From: Microglena sp. YARC
Taxonomy: Eukaryota > Chlorophyta > Chlorophyceae > Chlamydomonadales > Chlamydomonadaceae
DNA: 64,000 nucleotides
Direction: 5' to 3'
Assembly (NCBI GenBank): GCA_022414725.1
Contig: CM039464.1
Span: 62,179,858 to 62,243,857, forward strand
Shown: positions 41,519 to 52,180 of the stretch, piece by piece
How the letters are laid out: each line of letters opens with the position of its first letter
How positions within the stretch are numbered: the stretch's first letter is position 1
Made by a program: the position numbers and the translations under genes
The notes under the pieces: model-generated
The model's database searches: none
The model's input: the letters and a program-made list of their open reading frames with translations, nothing else
Told to the model about the DNA's origin: nothing

Positions 41519-43300
41519 GCAGCCGCCATCAGTACACTTCGCCCTCCACCATGCACCCCAACACATTCAAAGAAGATGCCCCCAATCTACATACCCCCCC
41601 CCCCCCCCCCCCTTCTCACCCCCTCACACGCACCACCACCCTTTGCCCCTCCCCCATGCACCCCAACACATTCCAAGAAGATGCCTCCAAATGTACATAC
41701 TAGCCCCCCACCCCCCCCCAGAACACGCACCACCACCACCACCACCACCACCTTGGCCCCTCCCCCATGCCCCCCTACAAATTCCAAGTAGACGCTCCCA
41801 ATCTACATACCAGACCCCTTCCTCTCCCACAAGCACCACACCACCATTGGCCCCTCCCCCATGCGCCCCAACACATTCAAAGAAGATGTACCCCAACCCG
41901 CTATAAGAAAAGGATCCCCAATCACCTTGAGAGCCTGAGACGGCAGGCTGGCTGGGCTGAACGACAACTAGCATGGTGACAACTGTATCCGGCTTGCTTT
42001 CACTCACCTTGAGAGCCTGAGACAGCAGGCTGGCTGGGCCGAATGACAACTAGCATGGTGACAACTGTATCCGGCTTGCTTCTCTCACCTTGAGAGCCTG
42101 AGACGGCAGGCTGGCTGGGCCGAATGACAACTAGCATGGTGACAACTGTATCTGGCTTGCTTCACTCACCTTGAGAGCCTGAGACGGCAGGTTGGCTGGG
42201 CCGAATGACAACTAGCATGGTGACAACTGTATCCGGCTTGCTTCACTCACCTTGAGAGCCTGAGACGGCAGGCTGGCTGGGCCGAATGACAACTAGCATG
42301 GTGACAACTGTATCCGGCTTGCTTCACTCACCTTGAGAGCCTGAGACGGCAGGCTGGCTGGGCCGAATTACAACTAGCATGGTGACAACCGAGTCCGGCT
42401 TGATTTCGCCCATCTCACGGCGGTAGTCTGCACAGAAACATGGCTCAGGGGCATGAGAGTTCTGTGTGTGTGTGTATGTATGTGTGTTTATGTGTGGTGT
42501 GTAACTGTATCCGGCTTGATTTCACCCATCTCACGGCGGTAGTCTGCACAGGAACATGGCTCAGGGGTCATGGGTGTGCTGTGTGTGAGTGTATATGTGT
42601 GTGTGTGTATATGTGTACGTGTGGGTGTGTGGGTGGTGTGTAACTGTATCCGGCTTGATTTCTCCCATCTCACGGCGGTAGTCTGCACAGAAACATGGCT
42701 CAGGGGTCATGGGTGTGCTGTGTGTGAGTGTGTGTGTGTATATGTGTGTGTGTTTCTGTGTGTGGTGTGTGTGGTGTGTAACTGTATCCGGCTTGATTTC
42801 TCCCATCTCATGGCGGTAGTCTGTACAGAAACATGGCTCAGGTGTCATGGGTGTGCTGTGTGTGAGTGTGTGTGTGTGTATATGTGCGTGTGTGTGTGGT
42901 GTGTAAATGTATCCGGCTTGATTTCTCCCATCTCACGGCGGTAGTCTGCACAAAAACATGGCTCAGGGGTCATGGGTGTGCTGTGTGTGTGTGTGTGGTG
43001 TGTGTATATGTGATTTCGCCCATCTCACGACGGTAGTCTGCACAGAAACATGGTTCAGGGGTCATGGGTGTGCTGTGTGTGAGTGTGTGTGTGTGTGTGT
43101 GGTGTGTGCGTGGTGTGTGTGTTTATGTGTATATGTGTGTGTGCAGCTTGATTACTCCCACCTCACGGCGGTGGTCTGCACAGAAACATGGCTCAGGGGT
43201 CATGGGTGTGCTGTGTGTGAGTGTGTGCGTGTGTGTGCGTTTGTGTGTGTGTGTGTGGGGTGTGTGTATGTGTATGTATGGTGCGTGTGTGTGCGCGCGC

Positions 43301-43347
<47 letters not shown>

Positions 43348-46126
43348 GGGGGCAGGGGGGGTCTGTAGGTCAGACATGGGAGCGCTGTGTGATGTAGAGT
43401 AGACTAAGGAGAATGAGCAAGCAAACTTCAAGAACGAGGTATCAGATTGAAGCATGATATCATGGCAGAGACCCAACGATTACAACAACTACGCTCTGTT
43501 CAATTGGCTCAGGGGTTCAAGTAGCTCAGTCTGTAGGGGGGTTTATTATGGGATGTTTTAGGAACACACAGACAATCCCAGAGAACCGGCAGACTGACAG
43601 ACAGTCAGACAGGGAGAGATATGCATGCAGACTGACAGACAGTCAGACAGGGAACCCAGAGAACCGGCAGACTGACAGACAGTCAGACAGGGAGAGATAT
43701 GCATGCAGACTGACAGACAGTCAGACAGGGAACCCAGAGAACCGGCAGACTGACAGACAGTCAGACAGGGAGAGATATGCATGCGAACAAACAAGTTTAG
43801 AGTGTGAGGTATCAGACTGAAGCATGACTGCATGGCAGAGCCCCACTGATCACAACATCAACTGCGCTCTGTTCAAGTGGCTCAGTTGGTGGGGGGAAGT
43901 ATAAAGGGATGTATTACACAGACAAAAACAACGACAGGCAGGAAGGGATGTGAATGTGAGCAAATAAGTTTCAAGAACGAGGTATCAAACTGAAGCATGA
44001 CTGCATGGCAGAGACCCATCGATTACAGCATCAACTGCGCTTTGTTCCAATAGCTCAGTCTGTACTCAGTAGGGAGATGTACTACATACAAAGACAAAAA
44101 CAGACAACCTGCAGACAGATAGGCAGGTTGAGATGTGTGCAAGTGAACAAACAAGTTTTGAGTATGAGGTATCAAACTGAAGCATGGCTGCATGGCAGAG
44201 ACCCACAGATCACAACATAAACTGCGCTATGTTCAAGTGGCTCAGAGGTCATGGGGGTGCTGTGTGATGTTGAGTTGACTCAGGAGAATGAACAAACGAA
44301 TTTCAAGGACGACTGGAGGAGGTATCAAAATGAAGCATGACTGCATGGCAGAGGCCGCACAGATTGCAACATCAACTGATCTCTGTTCAAGTGGCTCAGT
44401 CGGTACTCTGTAGGGGGATGGACTACATACACAGGCCAAAACAGACAACCGGCAGACAGATAGACAGGTTGAGATGTGTGCATGTGAACAAACAAGTATG
44501 TTACAAGCTCGGTCGGTACTCAGTAGGGAAATGGACTACATACACAGGCAAAAACAGACAACCGGCAGACAGATAGACAGGTTGAGATGTGTGCATGTGA
44601 ACAAACAAGTATGTTACAAGCTCGGTCGGTACTCTGTGGGGGGATGTATTACTGGGTGTATAATGCACAAACAGACAAAAACAGGCAGACTGACAGACCG
44701 GTATAGGTGTGCATGTGGACAAACAAGTTTCGAGTATGAGGTATCAAACTAAAGAATGACAGCATGGCAGAGGCCGCACTGATCACAACATAAACTGGGC
44801 TATGTTCAAGTGGCTCAGGGGTCATGGGGTCGTTGTGTGCTATTGAGTTGACTCAGGAGAATGAACAAACGAAATCCAAGGACGAGGGATCAAACTGAAG
44901 CATGCTAGCATGGCAGAGACCTACCGATCACAACAACTACGCTCTGTTCAAGTGGCTCAGGGGTCATGGGAGCGCTGTGCGATGTTGAGTTGACTCAGGA
45001 GAATGAACAAACGAAATTCAAGGCAAGGAATCAAACTGAAGCATGCCAGCATGGCAGAGACCTACCAATCACAACAACTACGCTCTGTTCAAGTGGCTCA
45101 GGGGTCATGGGAGCGCTGTGCGATGTTGAGTTGACTCAGGAGAATGAACAAACAAAATTCTAGGCAAGGAATCAAACTGAAGCATGCCAGCATGGCAGAG
45201 ACCTACCGATCACAACATCAACTGCGCTTTGTTCCAATAGCTCAGTGGGGATGTATTACTGGATGTATCAGGAACACACAGACAAAAGCAGACAACTCGC
45301 TGACTGCCAGACAGACAGGTAATGATATGCATGTGAACAAACAAGTTTTGAGTATGAGGTATCAAAGGGAAGCATGCCAGCATGGCAGTGCCTCACAGAT
45401 AACAACATAAACTGCGCTCTGTTCAAGTGGCTCAGGGGTCATGGGAGAGCTGTGTGACGTTGAGTTGACTCAGGAGGATGAACAAACGAAATTCAAGGCA
45501 AGGAATCAAACTGAAGCATGCCAGCATGGCAGAGACCTACCGATCAAAACATCAACTGCATCAACTGTGCTTTGTTCCAATACCTCAGTGGGGATGTATT
45601 ACTGGATGTATTACCAACACACAGACAAAAACAGACAACCCTCTGACTGACAGATAGGTAGAGATATGCATGTGAACAAACAAGTTTAGAGTATGAGGTA
45701 TCAAAGAGAAGCATGCCAGCATGGCAGTGCCTCGCAGATCACATCAACTGCAATCTGTCGACGTTCCGCAGTCAGTTGGGGTACGTGATATGAACACGCT
45801 CTAACAAGCTGTATTGGACGCACCTGATAGATGTTTAACGCCTTCACACCACTTCCCACTGAGAATAAGCTTGATATCGCCGGTCTGTTGGGGCACTTCT
45901 TGCGCTAGGGGGCCATCTACGTACATCGAGGGGGCGATCGAACGCATTTTTAAGAGCGAGAGGAAGAAGATATGCGGAAAGACAGGTAGCATCAAATTGC
46001 CAGCTGCTAACCTTTGGGCCATGCTGCAAGCAGAGTCTCCTTCACAGATTCCACCAATGCAGATTCAGAAAAAGTGAAAGGCCCGATGTCGCCATTCGAA
46101 TGCCGAAAGCGCAACTGCACGTTCAT
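40931..46126 (-). CDS. Membrane-anchored ubiquitin-fold protein (MUB/UBL3-like), split gene
   Basis: Exons on the minus strand: 1, 46,012-46,126; 2, 45,824-45,916; 3, 42,332-42,427; candidate 4, 40,931-40,968. Phases 1, 1, 1 agree throughout, giving about 113 residues, normal for the family. Exon 1 encodes MNVQLRFRHSNGDIGPFTFS and VESVKETLLAAWPK, matching the MUB start (LKFRL-x-DGxDIGP, then LKE...WP). Exons 2-3 give GDIKLILSGKWCEGVKHLS and MGEIKPDSVVTMLVVIRP, matching DLKLI-x-GK...TL and G...ITMHVVVRP. MUB/UBL3 proteins are prenylated ubiquitin folds at the plasma membrane that dock partners such as E2 enzymes. The candidate last exon lacks the C-terminal Cys. Intron 3 is made of exon echoes. 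Confidence 0.75.
40969..41905 (-). repeat. Echo array of the exon 4 5' edge
   Basis: About nine units of 75-125 bp, each with a G-rich tract, 'catcttctttgaatgtgt(a/t)g' and 'gggtgcatgggggaggggc'. On the plus strand the tracts are poly-C and (CT)n or (CACC)n. Confidence 0.75.
41906..42331 (-). repeat. Echo array of the exon 3 3' edge (81-bp units, five copies)
   Basis: Each unit has 'aagccggatacag' plus VVTMLVVIRPSQPAVSGSQ and AAG/gtgagtg. Starts lie near 41,921, 42,003, 42,084, 42,165 and 42,246 at an even 81-bp spacing. In exon frame the unit meets TGA right after gtgag. Confidence 0.9.
42332..42427 (-). CDS. Ubiquitin-fold gene, exon 3 (full copy)
   Basis: 32 codons' worth, phase 1 to 1, between 'tttctgtgcag' and AAG/gtgagt: YRREMGEIKPDSVVTMLVVI then RPSQPAVSGSQ. 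It is the only unit holding both halves; the 5' half is echoed on one side and the 3' half on the other. Confidence 0.8.
42440..43200 (-). repeat. Echo array of the exon 3 5' edge (about six copies)
   Basis: Units of 90-140 bp: CA-rich tract, 'acccctgagccatgtttctg', 'tgcag', then YRREMGEIKPDT and 'agttacacac'. Copies near 42,515, 42,645, 42,785, 42,915, 43,020 and 43,150. Confidence 0.9.
43200..43365 (+). repeat. TG microsatellite and poly-G tract
   Basis: (TG)n followed by about 24 G at 43,331-43,352. Confidence 0.95.
43400..45780 (-). repeat. Large composite tandem repeat in intron 2 of the ubiquitin-fold gene
   Basis: About ten units of 120-330 bp with 'gaggtatcaaactgaagcat', 'gcatggcagagacccac' and 'cgctctgttcaagtggctca'. 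Between them lie 'gacagacagtcagacaggg' or 'aaaacagacaaccggcagac' subrepeats. On the sense strand a unit ends 'gatcg/gtaggtctct', so these may be echoes of a minor exon, but none is needed for the protein. Confidence 0.75.
45824..45916 (-). CDS. Ubiquitin-fold gene, exon 2
   Basis: Phase 1 to 1 between 'tacgtag' and TCAG/gtgcgt: GPLAQEVPQQTGDIKLILSG then KWCEGVKHLS. The 95-bp intron 1 before it is ordinary, without echoes. Confidence 0.75.
46012..46126 (-). CDS. Ubiquitin-fold gene, exon 1
   Basis: ATG at 46,126, 38 codons plus one base, ending AAAG/gttagc. Start chosen because family similarity begins right at MNVQLRFRHSNGDIGP. Confidence 0.8.
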
Positions 46127-46529
46127 GTTGTAGATGAAACCGACAGCGCTCGCGACGCAGGGCTGTGCCGGGCTAGATATCAGAGCGAAAACACTAGAGT
46201 TGGACCATGATGGTTATAATCATCGCAAAAAAGTAACTCGCATCAAGTGGGAAATTGGAACGTGCGCCCTGCACACAATGACTGAAGGGACATATGAGCA
46301 TTTGCCGTCCAGTTCAGAGTACAACTGTACAACTAGCACCACTACATTTGGCACTTCCCTCCATTTACTACGTTCCCGCAGGCCGTGGATTCCATTTGCC
46401 TCCCCAGCCGGCTTGCCAGGCAGCCCCCGAGGCATCCCTAGGCGCTCTTTCCGCCTTCATATCAAAATTCCTTCCTTTGAACTTGAACAATTTTGAACGC
46501 AGTAGGGCTCTTCGGCAACTTTTCAGCGA
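46127..46529. promoter_or_regulatory. 403-bp divergent intergenic region (probable bidirectional promoter)
   Basis: Lies between the start codons of the ubiquitin-fold gene (minus) and the DnaJ gene (plus). It is free of the surrounding repeats. No TATA box is obvious. Part must be 5' untranslated sequence of both genes. Confidence 0.55.
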
Positions 46530-46676
46530 ATGGACGCTCGACCGTCCACTGAGGTGGAGGCAGATCAACCTTCCACCTCGAAAGAGCGTACCGTCGACTT
46601 TAATGACGTCTTCTCACTGCGGCGACCCAAGGATGCAAAGGCCGGTCTGTCGTCTGGCCTGAAGAGCATCGCAAAA
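46530..46676 (+). CDS. DnaJ gene, exon 1
   Basis: 49 codons, phase 0, from ATG to AAA/gtgagt. It ends DAKAGLSSGLKSIAK, a signature found before the hydrophobic region in this J-protein type. No echoes of this exon are seen. Confidence 0.8.
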
Positions 46677-47451
46677 GTGAGTTTTGGCCTCTGAACTGCT
46701 AACCTGTTCCCACGTAGATTTATTGTACTGGGCATTGACCAGTAACTGTCTACCCCCCCCCCCCCCCCCCCCCCCCCCCCACACCAAACCCAAACCAACC
46801 CAACCCAACTAACCCACCAACCCACTCCTATCGTTCTCCCGGTCAGAGCCCGATCCAGTATCCCCCCCCCCCCCTCCCCTCCCTCCAGCTACCTTCTCCA
46901 CCTTGTACCCCATCCAGTATCCTCCTCCCCCCACACTCACCCCAACTCCCCACCCACCCCCCCACCGCACCTCCCACCCCACCCCACCCAACTAGTATCC
47001 CCTTCACCCATGTATTTGGGTCCATCCCCCCCCCCCCCCCCCCCCAACACACACACACCACATCACACACAACAAACACAATTCCCATCCCCTCAAATCC
47101 TGGCCAGGGGGTTGTTGGTGGCCTTGCTGGCCTTGTTGCTGCCGCACCCAGCTCACGACACCACCACCACAGATAGACCACACCATCACCACAGCACACA
47201 CACATGCACACACACAACATACACACACACATAAATACATACACACACACATACATGTATATACATAACACACATACATACACACATACATACACACATA
47301 CGTACACACACTTAAACACACACACACACTTACAACAGCACAAACACATACACATACATACAAGCATACATCATACATACATACATACATACATACATAC
47401 ATACATACATACATAATACCATACATACATACATATAATACATACATACAT

Positions 47452-47490
<39 letters not shown>

Positions 47491-49957
47491 CAACGTGTTG
47501 GTGGTGAACTTGATGGCCTTGTTGCTACCCCCCACACCCCACCCCCGCCCCCTCCCCCTCTCCCAACACACACACGCACACACACACATCACCGACACCT
47601 GATCAGGGGTGTTGTTGTTGGCCTGCTGCTTTTTTGGCCTTGTCGCTACCCCCCACCCCCCACCCCACCCCACCCCCTACTCTCCCCAACACACACACTC
47701 TCCCCCCACCATCCCCCCACCTGAGCTGGGTGTTTGTCGGTGGCCTTGATGGCCTTGTTGCTACCCCCCCCCCCCCCCCCCTCCCTATCCCAACACACAC
47801 ACACACCATCCCCTACCTGATCAGGGTGTTGTTGGTGGCCTTGTTGCTGCCACCTTCTATCCCCAATATCACTACCACTCCCCACTCCACATACATATAC
47901 ACACACAATCCCCCCCCACTCACCTGATCAGGGTGTTGTTGGTGGCCTTGCTGGCCTTGTTGCTGCCCCCCCCCCCCCCCCCCCCTATCCCCAACACACA
48001 CACACTACCATCCCCCCACCTGATCAGGGTGTTGTTGGTGCGCCTTGCTGGCCTTGTTGCTGCCCCCCCCCCCCCCCCCCCCCCCCCCTATCCCCAACAC
48101 ACACACACCATCCCCCCACCCTGATCAGGGTGTTGTTGGTGGCCTTGCTGGCCTTGTTGCTGCCCCTACCATTGGTGCTCATCAAGACGGGGCTATGGGA
48201 TTTGCCAAAGGACTGGCCACAGGTAGGCCACACTGGAGAGCACTTCAAATTATAATACAAATACAAATTCAAATTCAAATCTAGTAGGCAAATCTAGTAG
48301 GTAGCACACCCACCTTAAATTCAAATTGAACTTTTCCATAGGACTGGCCACAGGTAGGCAACACTGGAGAGCACTTCAAATTCAAATTCAAATTCAAATC
48401 TAATAGGCAAATCTAGTAGGTTGCACACCCACTTCAAATACAAATTCAAATTTGACTTTGCCATAGGACTGGCCAATGGAATGTAACACACCCACTTCAA
48501 ATTCAAATACAAATTCAAATATAGTAGGCAAATCTAGTAGGCAGCACACCCACTTATTCGTGGTGTCAGCATATGGGCCAGATCGGCCTAGGGAGTCAAA
48601 CAAGGAGGAGAGATGGCTGATAACACATAAGTTATAATACAACTTTGAACACAAATTTAAATGCAAATCTAACTTTGCCAAATATAGTAGGCAGCACACC
48701 TGCAACACACACACTTCAAATTCAAATACACATTCAAATCTAGTAGGCAACACATACTTTTCAAATTCAAACTCAAATTCAAATACACATTCAAATATAG
48801 TAGGCAGCACTCCCACTTTAAATTCAAATACAAATTCAAATACAAATCTAACTTTGCTAAAGAACTGGCCACGGGTAGGCAACACACCCACTTCAATTTC
48901 AAATTCAAATTCAAATATTGTGGGCAAATCTAGTAGACCACACACCCACCTCAAATCCAAGTCTAGTAGGCATCAGCAACACTCCCCCCCCCCCCACCCA
49001 CCACCCACACAGACACACACACCACCACCACACACACACAGGGGTTGTGGGTGCGGTGGTCCTTCCAGTCACCGGCGTGGCTGTTGGTGTTGTTCATATG
49101 TTTTTGCAGCATCAGCAACACTCCCCCCCCCCCCCCCCCCCCGACACACACACACCACCACCACACACACCAGGGGTTGTGGGTGCGGTGGTCTTCCAGT
49201 CACCGGCGTGGCTGTTTGGTGTTGTTCAAATGGTCCGCGCATTCAGCCAAACACTCCAGAGTCTTTCGTGCAGCAAAATGAAGGCAAGATATGGGATGGA
49301 GGTGAGAGAGAGCTGGGGGGAAGGTGGTGGTGGGGTGGGGTGGGAGGTGGTGGTGGTGGGTGGGTGTGGGGGGGGGAGGTGGGGGGGGGGGGGGGGAGGT
49401 GTGTGTGGGGGGTAAAGAACCATATATACGGAGTATTGTGTGCAGCATGAAGGCAAGATTTGGGATGAGGTGAGAGGGAGCTGGGGGAAGGTGGTGGTGG
49501 GGGCTATAACCCCATGTGGCGGATTGTTTGTAATGTGGTAGTGGGGAGGGGGTGGGAGAGATGGGTGGGAGGTGGTGGGGGGCTAAACCCGTGTGGGCGG
49601 ATTGTTTGTAATGTGGTAGCTGGGGAGGGGGTGGGAGAGTTGGTGGGAGGGGGGTTAGGAGGGGGAGGGGTGGGGGGGAACAAACACCCCGGAGTCTTTT
49701 TCAGCAAGCAGCAAAATGAAGGCAAGATTTGGTATGAAGGTGAGAGGGAGCTGGGGGAAGCTGGGTGCGTGGGGTATGTGTGAGGTGAGAGGGAGCTGGG
49801 GGAAGCTGGGTGCGTGGGGTGTGTGTGAGGTGAGAGGGAGCTGGGGGAAGCTGGGTGCGTGGGGTGTGTGTGAGGTGAGAGGGAGCTGGGGGAAGCTGGG
49901 TGGTGGGGTGTGTGTGAGGTGGGTGGGGGGGAAGGGGGCTGCGGGGAAGGTGTGTGT

Positions 49958-49988
<31 letters not shown>

Positions 49989-52148
49989 GCAGGGGGGAGG
50001 GATGAACCCTGTCCAGCAACACGATATAATGAGGTGATATGTAGGGATAGGCCAGTATGATATGATATATGATATCAAATGTCATCATATGATATCATTA
50101 CAATGCCGGCGGTCTCGGACTTTGGCCTAACGGATCGTCCTTGATTTTTGAGGATATCATATGATATTACTCGTCTTGGTCAACATCAATATGGATTTTT
50201 GGATATATATGATCATCATACTCGTTGTCCTTCGGTCAATCATAAGGTTTGTATGATATCATATGGATTATATGATATCATACTCGTCTTGGTCAACATC
50301 ATATGATTTTTGTAATGATATCATATGATATCATATGATATCTACTCTCGTTTGGTCCCATAGCTGTCCTTGGTCAACATCATATGATTTTTGTATGATA
50401 TCATATGATATCATATGATATCATACTCGTCCTTGGTCTACATCATATGATTTTTGTATGATATCATATGATATCATATGATACTCGTCCTTGTCAAGCA
50501 TCATATGATTTTTTTTGTAATGATATCATATGATATCATATGATATCATACTCGTCTTGGTACATCATATGTTTTTTTGTATGATATCATATGATATCAT
50601 ATGATATCATACTCGTCCTTGGTCAACATCATATGATTTTTGTATGATATCATATGATATCATATGATATCATACTCGTCCTTGGTCTACATCATATGAT
50701 TTTTGTATGATATCATATGATATTATATGATATCATACTCGTCCTTGGTCAACATCATATGATTTTTGTATGATATCATATGAGATCATATGATATCATA
50801 CTCGTGGCCTTGTCTACATCATATGATTTTTGTATGATATCATCTGATATCATATGATATCATACTCGTCCTTGGTCAACATCATATGATTTTTGTATGA
50901 TATCATTATGATGATCATATGATATCATACCGTCCTTGTCTAGGCCATCATATGATTTTGTTGTTTGTATGATTCATAATGATATTATATGTATTCATAC
51001 TCGTCTTGGTCAATATGATGATCATACTCGCTTGGTTGCTCTTGGTCTCATGATGGATTTTTTTGTAAAGATATCGATGAGTCATGGTGTACATGCTCGT
51101 GTTGCATATGATGTTGTTTTTGGATTCATATGATATCTATGGGGTGGTGGATATCTACTCGTCCTTGGTTATCATATATATGTATGATATCATATGTCAA
51201 TATGATATCATACTCGTCCTTGGTCACATCATATGATTTTTGTGTGATATCAATATTGAATATGATATCATACTCCGTCCTTGTTTTCATAATGATTTTT
51301 TGTGTGTCCTTGGTCATTCGTCCTTCGCACATCATATGATTTTTGTATGATATCATATGATATCATACTCGTCCTTGGTCAACATCATATGATATCATAC
51401 TCGTCCTTGGTCAACATTATATGATATCATACTCGTCCTTGGTCAACATTATATGATATCATACTCATCCTTGGTCAACATCATATGATTTGCCGTTCCC
51501 TAGTGATATGGGATGAGGTGAGAGGGCGGCGGTGAATTGTTTGTTGTGTTGTGGGAGGAGGGGGGGTAGGGCACACATGCCCCCGTTCCCACACACACAA
51601 ACACACCACACATGCTGGTTCCCCACCACGGGCACCCACCACCCCTCCACACATGCACCCTCGCGCCCACCACCACCACACACTCACACACACAGACACA
51701 CACAAAACACACATGCCCCCCCAGCCCCCCCACACAAACACACCACACATGCCTGCCTCCCACCACCACCACCACCACCACCACCTCCACTCATGCCCCT
51801 CCCCCCCCCCCTACCACCACACCACCACACACACTCACACACACACTGCCACCACACACACGCACGACACACTCTCCCCCACCACCCACACCACCACCCT
51901 GAGCAAGACAAGCGGGAGTTGGTGGACAAACCTGACGGTTCAAATGGTTGCTGCCTCAACTTGTGGGGCACACATGCCTTTCACCACCACCACCACACAC
52001 AATCGCCAGGAACACCCACAGACTCTCACACACACACATGCCCCCTGCCCCCTTCCCCCCACCCCCCCCCCCCCCCGCCCCATGCAGCACCACCTCCCCA
52101 CCACACACACACACACACACACACACGAACACACACACACACACACAC

Positions 52149-52180
<32 letters not shown>

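Noticed and set aside
46134..46662. Plus-strand open frames overlapping the start of the DnaJ and ubiquitin-fold genes
   Set aside because: The frames recognised by family similarity (MNVQLRFR... minus, MDARPSTEV... plus) explain this DNA; the others are shadows.
47203..47585. Tyr/Val/Cys-rich membrane-like open frames on the minus strand
   Set aside because: They come from (CATA)n and (CA)n microsatellites.
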